DNA from: Branchiostoma floridae
Taxonomy: Eukaryota > Chordata > Leptocardii > Amphioxiformes > Branchiostomatidae
NCBI RefSeq assembly: GCF_000003815.2
Contig: NC_049983.1
Coordinates: 17,700,746 to 17,764,745, forward strand
Direction of reading: 5' to 3'
Length of the DNA stretch: 64,000 bases
Shown: in pieces, positions 37,401 to 49,300 of the stretch
Layout: each line of letters opens with the position of its first letter
Position numbering within the stretch: position 1 is the stretch's first letter
Program-made: the position numbers and the translations under genes
Notes under the pieces: generated by a model
Database searches by the model: none
The model's input: only the letters and a program-made list of their open reading frames with translations
What the model was told of the DNA's origin: nothing

Positions 37401-37963
37401 CACACTGTTATGGACCACAACAGTACTGTTCATTTACAGTCTAGAGGTTTATCTAAAATGCTAAATACTTGTGAACTGAAACATTTATATTGAAGGGAAA
37501 ATCTACCTGTAGGGTTACAATCAATGAAGGTGTGTGCAATAAAGACAACAGTTACAATTTTGATAGCGTGAAAATGATGTGGATACTCGTAGTAGTTAAG
37601 ATCATAATGTGCTGTCAGTGTCATTCAGGATGCTTTTCTCTGAGAATTGTATTCGTGGAGAAAGATTTTACAAGGTAACGTTAACAAACTAATTTCTCTC
37701 CATGGTGGCCCCGTGGACTGCGCCACAGTGAGGGGGTGTGACTTGACTCAGAAACAGGTGCACTCGACCAGCAGGTCCCCTCACTTTGTCAAACACAACC
37801 TTTGGACGGGCGGGAAACTGGTAGAATGTGTTTGCGTTCATGTAGCATGGCATGCAATCCAATGCAATGCTTGGTCATGTTTTGTCTGTTGCTTTGGTCA
37901 GAAATGTTGCAATCTCAGAGGGCAAAATCATACGGAAAGATTTGTTTACTTTTCCTAGTATCA

Positions 37964-37995
37964 AGGACGTTATATCTGATATAACGTCCTTGCTA
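37964..37995. repeat. Near-perfect palindrome
   Basis: CAAGGACGTTATAT and ATATAACGTCCTTG face each other around a 2-4 nt centre, with AGTATC/CTAGTATC extending the arms imperfectly. Isolated hairpin; role unknown. Confidence 0.7.
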
Positions 37996-37999
37996 GTAT

Positions 38000-40180
38000 C
38001 TATTTTGATTTGGCACAAAACAGGTGATTGTCACCTTGTTGACAAAACAAAGTGCGATATAAACAATACCCAATGCATTGAATACATCTCATAATGTTAG
38101 CAATTGCAGAATTAACAGGCATTTAAGGTGAATGATGGACTTACATTTAAAACACCATCAGACAGGTGTTGTTGTCTGTATGGTGTCCAAACAAAGGTTA
38201 AACTTTTGTTAATTTGTACTTCAGGTTTAATACAAGATGAGAAATGCAATTACCCTACAGACTTTCCAATAACAAATGCCCAACAGACTGCTTGCTCTTG
38301 TATTGCAGAATAATGTCATGTCCTTAGATTTTGAGACTTTTCTTTACTTAACTTTAGAAACAAGGCTGGTGCTATCTAGACGTCCTGTGATGACCCAATG
38401 GACATGGTCAAGGGCACACAATCCTTAGTAGAGCCCTGGTGGAATTTAAACAGACAATCCGACGTCGTCTGTTAGCACTCCGCTGGGCCAGAGAATCTGA
38501 GAGATGCTTACATCGACCATTCTGCAGCATAATGGAATAAAGATGAACTGTTTCAAGGCGGGTCAGGAGACATTGCTACCCCCTAGAGGAGACCTATAGA
38601 CTCCTTTGATGTTTAAAAAAGTTGTAAATTCTGCGTGTAAGCACTGTTGCCTAAGATTTTAGTTCTGCACTTGATGCCAAAACTGCTTTTATTCTTGCTA
38701 CACTGCGAAAACATATCCCTTGTAACATTAATGTTAGGTGTTACTGTAAGATTTTTTCAAAAGCAAATTTAACGTTATAACACAGTGAAAATTCCCTGTC
38801 ACTCCAAATTTCAAATAAGACAATGCAAAAGTGAACTAATTCAAAGTATGCTGAAGTACATGTACATAGAATAGATATTACATCTAGGCATTATATTTTC
38901 ACAACAGCTAGGCTTTTAATAAACTATCTCATCAAAAACAATCTATTTATTGTCAAAGTTGTTTGGTTGTATGAAACTTCCTATTTACAGACTGTCTTTT
39001 GGGATCTTTTCACCCATTGATTGAACATGATGTGTTAATTTCAACATGTAAGAAGCCATATACTAGTAATATATTTGTATTGAATAACTGTATTCTACCA
39101 CTGCTAGTCTTGTACTGTAGCAATAACAAAGCAGAACACTGCATGTCTCATATCTGACGTTACTGCTTGGCTTTGTATATCTTCTGAAAAATCATATCAA
39201 TATAAGAGTGCTGTAGCATTTAGAGTACCGTTTGTATCACTTATATAGCGTCTTAGAGTGTCCTGGACATTTGAGGGGGCCTCTCACTAGGTATTCACGC
39301 CAAACCAATTTCTTCTTCCACAGAGAGTTCATTCTCTTTCGGCCAAGGATGTGTATCCACATCAGTATTGTCAGGACTAAGTTCAACAAACACAGGATCA
39401 AAATCATGACAGCGATCCATTCCTCCATGCTGAAGAATTGCAGATTGGACTGAAGAAACGCCGTGATTGATTTTCTGGCAGTGTGATCCTGTGAGACATT
39501 GATTTTTGTGACTGTCCTTGTTGAGAAATATTGCAGATAGCGTAGCTTTTTCTGCGTTATGGATGAAGACGTATCATTTGCAAATATTTTATGATGCAAG
39601 GAATAAAAAGACATTCACAAGTTTGATATGCTGTTTCGCAAACATTTTTCTCTTTGAGAAGGAATGACATTAAAGGAGCTGGTATCATTCTTGCACTACA
39701 CTCAGTGAATCAATGGCAATAGTTCAGACATGTTTTCTAGTCTATGTACCCGGTATTACAATGTAATACAATACAATTCAAGTAAGTACAATGTAATAAT
39801 ACAACAGACTCAGTATCTTGCACCAAGGTACAAAGTCATGCATGTACATGTAACCCTGTTATACCTTTCTTTCTGATACAACATCAAAAAATGATTATAT
39901 CAACATTACTATTTGAACTGATAGAATCTTCAGGCATAATACTTTTCCTTGGAAGTCCAGCTATCAAAGAAATGGAATCAGTTCGTATTACATGATGTAT
40001 ATTCAAGTGCTATCTGAAATACATGCATTTCCCACTACACTCATTACCATAGCCATTTCTCTTGCCACTAATATGCTGTGTTCCATTTGTGACTGTACAA
40101 TCATTCTTCCACTTGCATGACTGACTGTTATATCAAGTATCATTTGATGTATGAAACCTATTCTTATCATGAAGACATAT
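38000..40180. other. Gene-poor AT-rich DNA
   Basis: No exon or transposon recognised. A minus-strand ORF (39237-39614) contains one hydrophobic segment (WIAVMILILCLLNLVLTIL) but has no recognised relative and no supporting exon chain. Confidence 0.4.
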
Positions 40181-40198
40181 CAGTTCCTATCAACATCT

Positions 40199-40657
40199 TT
40201 AATGGTCTGGAGTTGGTATTTCTATGCTACCCAGTACCCCTTGAGTTTTTATATGTATGTTACCAACACAAGCATGATGAAGGGCAATGCTGATACATTT
40301 TTGTAAATCGTGATCATCAAATTCTAAATATCGTAGCTCTATCGATATCATAAGATTATTTCTACATTGGTTTTCATTCAAAACTTGAGAGCAGGAGTCT
40401 GAGTTGAGATTCCAAAGTGCTTGCTGCATTGGCTCAGGCAGAATAATAAAAAGCATTATTTTATAGTGCCAACAAATTACACAGTAATACAGCATAGCTA
40501 TCACTGCATGTGAAAGGAAAAGCGCCATATCAGTTACTTGTTCAGTTACAGAACACATTACATTTATTTCCTTTGTGTGTGTATCTGGTGTGTCTTCAGA
40601 GGCAGACAGTACATAATGATAATAATCCTCCTGCCTTAAATCACCCGCTGCCGCCAT
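40199..40657 (-). CDS. Uncharacterised ORF, possible gene
   Basis: An open frame of over 200 codons on the minus strand (40822-40199) is unusually long for this AT content. A plausible start is the ATG at 40657 in the context ACATCATGGCGGC, giving MAAAGDLRQEDYYHYVLSAS and about 152 aa in total, with a hydrophobic stretch (HAVIAMLYYCVICWHYKIML) and an acidic C-terminal part. A second open stretch (41196-40807) just upstream could be a 5' exon. Protein family not recognised. Confidence 0.3.
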   Translation of the reverse strand: MAAAGDLRQEDYYHYVLSASEDTPDTHTKEINVMCSVTEQVTDMALFLSHAVIAMLYYCVICWHYKIMLFIILPEPMQQALWNLNSDSCSQVLNENQCRNNLMISIELRYLEFDDHDLQKCISIALHHACVGNIHIKTQGVLGSIEIPTPDH

Positions 40658-41939
40658 GATGTCTAGAGCACGGGTTTGCGATTCCATCTCCCAAAGGCAA
40701 AATGAGAAACACAAATGGTTTTTATGATGCATTTGAAGTCTTTTTCTCAACAACCATCCAATCTGTCTTGCATGGAGGGTCCCAACGAGTGAATATTTGC
40801 ATTCTGTCATCCATACAGACAACAGGATGATTTACAAGGAAAATTAACAGCTACATCCATGCACAGACATGAAGCAAAAACCCTGGAGATCTGGCTGACA
40901 ATCAAAATTAGTAGTGAAACCAATGAGAGATTTGCTGCATGTCCATCAAATTTCTGCATCTCTTGATTCTCTTCTGTATCTGTATCTATATAGCCGGTAT
41001 AACCGCCGTTCAGCGTAACACACCAGAATCTCTTCTGATACTTTGTTGTGGATTTCTGTTTTGAAAGAGATAGGGGTATAGGACTTCCATGTGTTGAAAC
41101 AGGTACTTTTTCATGTTTATGTTTACATGAATGAAGGTTCTTCCACAGCAGAGTCTCACAGAAAAGAATAAGTTTGTAAGACTTAAAACTAAACATACAT
41201 AGGTTAATATAAAATAGTACCTGAACACAATTGTTTTTTAATTACAAATGAACAAAAATTTAATAATCTTTAACAGCAAGGAGATTATCTTAAATCCTAC
41301 TTGTTAACATTGATCATTGATTAGATGGGTTCCTTTTTGCCATGGATACCGTTTAGGTTTGAACAGGCACTGAATCTGTTTGTTTCAGTTTTATTAATTT
41401 TCTAATTGCCCCAAATGTAAAAAAAAAAAACGGTTACTGCATTTTACCACAACATTTGTTGCTGGGCTGCCAAATAAGTACACATCGTGTTGTATCTCAC
41501 ATACCCATCTGATTGGCCAAAGGGCAAAGGTTGACCTGAGGAGGTACCTCAGGTAACTGTAGATGATAATCTGTAGTTAGGCTTAATAGGCCTATTAGGC
41601 CACAGCAAGTAAATTGTATGGACGACTGCAAATATCTGCAAATATTGAGTTTCATCTGAATTAAAAGAAAAAAGAAATTTTGTCCTCCTCTGGCAATGGT
41701 CGACATGACAGGAAAATATGGAAAAAGGAAAGATGTGACATGGTAGCATTGACTGTACAGTGGTTGCTGAAGTGACACTAGTGAGATAGCCATGGTTGTA
41801 GTTATTGAAGTGAATTTAGTTTGGTGATTGTAGAAATGACAACAGTGCGGTAGCCTTGAGTGTAGTTATAATGATACTACCGGTAAGCTATCACACTAGC
41901 GTCACTTTCAGTACTTCTTGAATAAAGGAATAAAAATCT

Positions 41940-42010
41940 TGCTGGCGAAGTTCAAGGAGATTTGTGTTAAACCTCCTTGGTCTCTTCAATTCTTGGTACA
42001 ACCAAGGAGG
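41940..42010. repeat. Short inverted repeat
   Basis: AACCTCCTTGG and CCAAGGAGGTT separated by about 24 nt. A similar arm (CCAAGGAGC/GCTCCTTGG) is at 3592-3621. Probably foldback transposon remnants. Confidence 0.5.
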
Positions 42011-43101
42011 TTAAAATCCTTGCTACAACACTTTTGGTCTCTATTTTGAAAATTTGGGAATCTTCTTTAGCCATTTTGCTCTTTTTTTCCGTGAAGCTTT
42101 GGTCAAAATGGGGAAATTATCTAAAGGACCACCAAAAAGGGGACACATTGGACAGGTTGTCTGGATTATACAGGGGTGGTGAATTCAACATTTTCAAGCC
42201 TTTACCAACAGTACAAATGTAGCAAAAAAATCAAACAGTAAAGACGATAACTTGAATACTGGGTAGGTGCAGGCCCACACCCAAAATAAACGACACATGT
42301 AGAGGTATGTGTTCTACAGATCCTACCAGGTTGTAAAAAACACAGATTTGTGTCGCACGTAAGTGCAGCCCTGTACCACAGACTGGCCGTCTCCATAAGG
42401 CTCCCTGATAATCAATAACTCCTATATCAGCATTCCGAGCACTCTCTTTGGCACAGATTCCCGCAGCCAAGCCCCACATTCCCAATAACATTCGCCCTTC
42501 ATACACTGTCGGCAATATTTTTCCACTGTAATGCTCCTGCATAGGATATAACAAATGGAGGGGGGGGGGTATGGGTAATGCACAAATTGTTCTGGCTTGA
42601 TGATTGCCACAAAGAAGATGGATCCCTTATCTAACCTAGTTTTTTGTTCTTCATCATGTCTGGCTCTTATAGTGATAAATGAAACGGAAATGTGTCTGTA
42701 GTTATTGCTAGTAATCATTCTTAATATTTCCATACACCCCTCAGACGGGCTATATGTCAAGATTGCACATTCTGACCCAATTGTCTCGCTAAAAGCAGAG
42801 GGAAAAAATGCAGCCACAGCCACAAACTACACCGCCAAGATGGGTGATTACCGACGGCCACTGAATCTTTTATGAGGCTTATTTTTTGGGGATTCCCCCG
42901 AGTGTGCTGTACGCAAATCCCTCCCCGTCGCCCGGGAAGGTAAAAATCCTGTCTTATTGCCGTTAGCATCACTAAATCTGTGCTCAGAAGTGCTCAGTAA
43001 GTGGACATATTTCCCCCTTACATGCAACAAAAAAATTTGGAATGATTTGGCATCAGTAAAATTGGACATTCAAGACTACAACAATGTCAGAAAGCTCAGA
43101 A

Positions 43102-43342
43102 TCATGCAGTGCCACGGCTTTTCCCCTTTTTCTTCGCGAGAACTATAATCCGGGGTTCTGTCTTGATGGCTATCGGAGGAAAACTGCGAAACTGCTTCTG
43201 TATCCCACTGAAACCCTCCACGGTGACGAAGGTGTCATGTGACTTGGTGTACAGCTGTGATTGGTCGGTTGCCTCCAGTAGCAGGTGTGTGTAAGCCATC
43301 ATCTGGGCGCCTCCCGGCGTGAGGTCTTCTGTTTTATCGTAC
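43102..43342 (-). CDS. ALG12: ALG12 exon 9 (C terminus)
   Basis: 241 nt including the TAA stop, phase 2 in. Encodes [20 protein letters not shown] and a lysine-rich tail ([12 protein letters not shown]). Acceptor attgtag. Confidence 0.95.
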
Positions 43343-46300
43343 CTACAATGGAAACACACCAGGCAATTATTCTTGCCATTGTGTGGGCTTACCTCACCCT
43401 CATAATAGGGCTTTTGTCATGATAATTGATTCTGTAAACCTGGCTTTTGATACCTAAAATGGCTGCTTGTATAGTAACAGGTCCCCAAAATGTAATGCAT
43501 ACAACAATTATTTCTATATAGAAAGTCAAATGGAATAACGTAACAGTTCTAAATGTTATTCCTTGTGTAGCTCTATCTTATAACAGATTCATTGCAGTAA
43601 ATATTCCATCATTTGGATGGTAATATTATACCAGTACTGCAAAAAGCAGATAATAACTTCAATGATATATGATATCAAAACTGCACAATAATTACTTATC
43701 TCTCGGGGCTAATATATAATATATGTACATCACATTATCACTTGTTTTATTAGAAACATTCTTTGCCTTTCATAGATTGTGTACTTAATAGAAAACACAA
43801 TGAAAAATTGACATATATAACACCCTAGAGGACTGTAGTAAACTTGCAGCAATATGCATCTTCAGTTAATGCTCCGACTATAAAACTGTATGTCATTCCT
43901 TTCTCGTGTAAAGTTATGGCATGAAATTCAAAACCAATATCAATGTACAATAAATTTGAAAAGAAAAATGATGAAAATGTTTGGTACCTCCAGTTGGAGT
44001 TGAGTTGACCAAACCTAGATACTCCAGTCTGTGCAGAGCCTACATCAATGTGGACATGGACATCTGCACAAATACATACATTCAAGTATGATCAGTTAAA
44101 GTATCATTATATAAACATATCAATTGCCAAGAAGTATATATTTTCAATTGTGTTCTTGTGTGTGTCTGTGTGTCTGTGACCACAACAACTTTAGAAGGAC
44201 TAGATGGATTGTATTGATAGTTGGTCCTGAGAAGAGAAACCTTGTTGCTTTTAAGACTGATAGTACGTGTGATACAAAGTATCTGCGGGGATTAAACAAT
44301 TCAAAAACATTTCTTCTCTTGCATGTTAAAGCAACATTCAACAAGAATTCAAACTCTGTAATTCAAAAGCACTTTAAAATTTTCATTAAAGATCAACAAC
44401 ATTATCTTTCATCTTCTGTTAATTCTGTCTCCAGGACACATCTCTCTGCCCCCAAATGGAAATTTGTTTCTTTCCAAAACATGTCTGATCAGTTTCATGA
44501 CATGAAACTGATGGAAATGCATTTTTGTTATATCAACATGACAGATTTAACAATGAAAATTTATAACATGGGCTCTCAAACAATGAGTGGGATGGAAAAA
44601 AAAGTTGGAGACAGTCCTGGTTCTGTTAGACCAAACACGTACTTCTATATATATATATATATATATATGAGAGGTTCTAAGAGGAGGATGAGTGAAGAGC
44701 AGACAGATGGATACCAGGATGAGATCATGAGTTAATGCATCTTCTGTGAGTCAAGTGGTACTTGTTGCCATCTGTCCTCATCCTGATAACGTGTTTAAAA
44801 CATGAGATCATATTGGCTGCGCCAATGTGGGTTTTGCAGATACAGAAAGGGGTACAGAAATATCAAAGTTGAAAATTTATTATCAGTGTTCACTGTGCTG
44901 TAATTTTCACATTTCAAAGGCATGATCTAATACCTTTGTAGAACACGGAACAGAATAGGTCCATACAACTTACGAAAGGATGAATGCAACACATGCAACA
45001 TCAACAGCTTAAAATGTAAGAATAAGTTTGTGAATGCCTGTGTACCTTTCTTTCAAACCTTTCTTTGTGAAGCACTTTTTGCAGTCTCTTGTATGAGCAC
45101 AAAAACTACTGGTTTTGAGATATATCTGGTTGAAATGATTCTTATACATACATTCATGTACATGTAACATTATATGTTGAAAATGGAGGAAGTATTGTAA
45201 AATATCTGTGTTGAACTACATATACGTGCACCACTTTGTGTGCAGTACTGGCCCTGTCCCCAGTTACACTGTATAATACATATTGGCTCGGTATCAAACT
45301 GTGCTACTTGCCAAATGCATTACCATGTTAAGGGTCTGTAACAGGTATAATTGGGCACTTGATAAGTGAAGGTTCTGTGAATATTCACAAGTGAAAGTAC
45401 ATCAACAGACAATCATTCTAAAAGATACCAAAATTATGAACCATCAGATAAATAAATCATGAAAGCCTGACATTTTTGTTTCTTCATTACTTTAAATTCT
45501 CTACTTCCTGTCCATAGTGATTTGTCCATGTTCTCTTTACGTACAGTACTGTAAATGAATATTCAAGGTGGAATTTTATTTTTGCTGTGACTTTTTTATT
45601 GTTTTTCACAAGTAATTGAGTAGGTAAATAGAAGATATTGCAGATAGTACCGGTATTTCAGAGGGTACTGAAAGCATGTGTCAGATTAGTTTATGCTCGT
45701 GGTCAATAATGATGCAGCCTTCTCTATAGTGGTCAAATTTGTCCAGCCCTTTGAGCAAACAGTATAGACAGGTTTACCTGCCTCTCATAAAAAGCATTAA
45801 TAAAAAGCAATTTACAGCATTTTTCCAGTTTTACCTGTGTGACTTGGTACAGTCTGGTGCAACATGTGCAGTGCGTACCCTCCGGGGTAGTTGTGGTGCG
45901 ACACGTACATGAAGACAGCTGTCGCTGCACAGTTCGCCATCAGGTGACCAATCACAATCAAGGCTGCCACCACCCATCGCTTTGACTTACGCCAGTTGTG
46001 GTAACTATGGAAGTGGGTAAAATAATGTTGTTGGAATTTAAAGTTGAGTCCCTTCTCTTAGTGCTCTATTTTCTTTCACATTTCATAATGTGTTCAGTAG
46101 CCTTGGCTACTATACAGTTGGTTTACTTTCTCTGCAAAATGATTCTCATATTTATTTAAGTTGAATTAATCCTGGTTGGGAGTCAGCACCAATTCCTTTA
46201 AGGTTCCGGTTCGGAATTTCAAGTGACCAGATATCTAAATAGTCCCTAAGAATAAGACGCAAATCAGAGGTTGTCTCCATAGTTTTGGCTCTAGATTTTT

Positions 46301-49300
46301 CGGCTATCGCTTTAGAAGCCTATAATCTTTTATACTTCTCCAAATGCTTGTTGTTCGTAGCGTTTTATGGTATCGGAGATTCGATCGTGCGGAGAACACT
46401 TCCTGGTATTAGTGCGCTCGATAGCGGTAAAGCGTTTCGGCGCCTGATTACCCAGATCGTGCGTTCTATGTGCGTTTTGGGTGTTTTAGCGCCATCGGAG
46501 CTCGCGGAAAACGTATCGGATAACTTTTTTTCCTTTTTACTCAGTATACAGAAGAAGTCTTGACCTTCATTGCCATATTAGTCATTATCCCAGGAAAACT
46601 CATTTTTTCCATGTAGCGGCCTGTAAAAAATGGCCCCAAATTAGCAATTTTTGGTTGAAAGGCTTATATTTTTGATGTTTTTTACCAAAAATAACATTTC
46701 TACAGAAAATGTCAAATGAGTCTGTCGGTCAGCGACAACACACACTTTTCTATCGGAAACGTTGAATTATCCGGAAAACGATGTTTTGAGAAGCGCTAGT
46801 GCTTTTCTCAGAGACAGTCAAATCGGCCCCAAATCCTAAAAAAAACTCCGAACCGGAACCTTCAGGGGATATTGTGCAATGGGGACATCTTACAGAAATA
46901 TTTGGAATTGCATGATCCATGTTTCATTACTAGGACTGCTGTTTTCATCCATTTAATCTTACTTCAAGAACTCTTCTACCTGTGTGATGGTGACAAATCT
47001 TGTGCCTATATATCATGCTGAAGAATTGCTATAACACTTGAATCATGCTGATTGTAATACAGGATAATTTAGTTTTTTTGTACACAACGAGACAGTGAGC
47101 CAATGTACGCCAAAAAGTATTTACTCAAGCAACTGGATATGGTTTTGGAATCGGTCAGACGTTTCGGATAGTATCCACTATCCTTCGTCAGTGACACTGA
47201 AGTGATCTGGAGGAAACTGAACTTTTATACCCTAACTCTGAATGAAGACAACTTTAGATGTCGAATCGGAGACATTGTAAGACAAGTCACGCTGAAGACA
47301 ATTCGGATACCAACAGGAAACAAAGGTAGGGCAAAGTCAAGCTAGAGACAATTTGAATGGGAAACAAAGCTAAGATACAGTTAATGTAACAGCCAATGTT
47401 TTGGTGACCGTCTGTTACCTTCCTCAGGGCAATACTGACTGGTTCAACTTGTCTAGGTGTCACAGCTGCAGTGTGAAAAAAGTGGCCACAGAAATAGTAT
47501 CAACTCTATGGTTGAGTGCAAAGAAATTTAGTATACAGAACTTTGTTAACTAAGTTAAACTGTTCACAGATGATTGTAATACACTACTTATCCACATACA
47601 TACACTGTTGCACAGAACCTTGCCGCCGCCACGTTCAGCACAGGGAAGACATAGATGATGAACCTGAGCTCCTTGTGTGGCAGGATGGAGTACAACAGAA
47701 CGAAGCCCAGAGCTGGAGCCACAGTCTTGGCTATCCTGGAGTCTAACCACATCCCAGCAGGCACCAGGAGGGTGCTGGCTACCAGGGCACGGGGGATGGC
47801 AGAGTAGAAGTACCACAGAAATGGTTCAGTCTGCACAAGGGGGTGAATGTTAAGGAAATGCCAGAAAATGTCAAAAGGATTCATCACAGAATCTGGGTGG
47901 TTGTTTAAGACAAGTTTGATGGTCCTGTGTAATATGTATAAGAAGGATACACCCCAGTTGGAGCTCTTGTTGAGGATGGTGTTATAGTGCAGCACTGCTC
48001 CCTCAGGCCACAGCAGCTTCTGCCAGAACACAGAGTCTACAGACACAGTCACAGCTGAAAATACAAATAATTCATTAACAATGCTTGTCAATAAATCAGA
48101 AGGGCAACACTGTGATAAATAGTAATACCCATAGCTCTCAAAACTTTCAAAATAGTGTGCAGACCCTTATTCGAGTACACACCCTGTGACAGAACACATA
48201 GAAATTGCACAGCATAACCACAGATACCTACCCAGACACACCACCCCGGCTGGTACACCATGTCTCAGTAGTTCTAACACACCCACTCTCCACAGCATAA
48301 CCACAGATACCTACCCAGACACACCACCCCGGCTGGTACACCATGTCTCAGTAGTTCTAACACACCCACTCTCCACAGCATAACCACAGATACCTACCCA
48401 GACACACCACCCCGGCTGGTACACCATGTCTCAGTAGTGTAAGGAGTGAGAAACACCCCCGTTTAGAGTAGGTCAGTCTGGTGACCCTGAGAGGTCAAGT
48501 TTGCACACGTCACGATAAGCAATACACAGACCAGAGTTTCTTCCCACTTCTGAGTCCAGTCTCTTCAATTCGTATGAGTGTTTACTCCCAGTAAGTCATC
48601 TCTTACATTGGTGGCAGCAGTGTCCGAACCTTCGACCGTCGATAACGCACGTCGTTCTTCATCTGCGCCGGCATAAGCGCTCAACACAACTACGCTGATG
48701 TTCGCCCCCCTCCCACCAGACAGGCGCACGTGACAAATTATTTGAGTTCCTTCGCACGCTTCCTGTCGCCTGTCCGCCACTCCCTGACCAGGTAGGACAC
48801 TGTCTCATTCCCAATCACCGACATCGTGACCTGCCTTCACCATGTCTTACGTTCTTGAGGTGGACTCGGAAGTTTCTTTCCCCAACTACCCCCCCTCCCA
48901 CAGCTCGGCTTCCGTCACACAGGGAGGTCTCTCACCGCAGTTTCCTGGTCCTACTACCTCCGTTCCTGCTGTTATGGCTACCACTACCACCAGGTACATC
49001 TGTGCCCCAGGCCACGGACCAGCTACAACCACCACCAGGTACATCTGTGCCCCAGGCCACGTCCCAGCTACCACCACCACCAGGTACATCTGTGCCCCGG
49101 GCCACGTTCCAGCTACCACCACAAGGTACGTCCGTGCCTCAGGCCTCCACCTCCGCAATGTCTACACAATATTTCCACTACCCATGTCGTGCGCCTGCCG
49201 TCCAGGCACAGCCACCACCAGGCACGTCGTTGCCCCTGACAACTACCTCCACTACTTCTGCGCAGTATCTCCAATACCCATATCGTGCACCTGGTGCTAC

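Noticed and set aside
44124-44735. 203-codon plus-strand ORF in ALG12 intron 7
   Set aside because: Low-complexity, runs through a TA microsatellite, no motif, no splice support, opposite to the host gene; most likely chance.
46285-46563. 92-codon ORF inside the AAGGTTCCGG element
   Set aside because: No similarity to transposases; chance frame in a non-autonomous element.
48206-48437. CRISPR-like array
   Set aside because: Repeats are directly tandem without spacers and derive from an ALG12 exon-intron border; a eukaryotic minisatellite.
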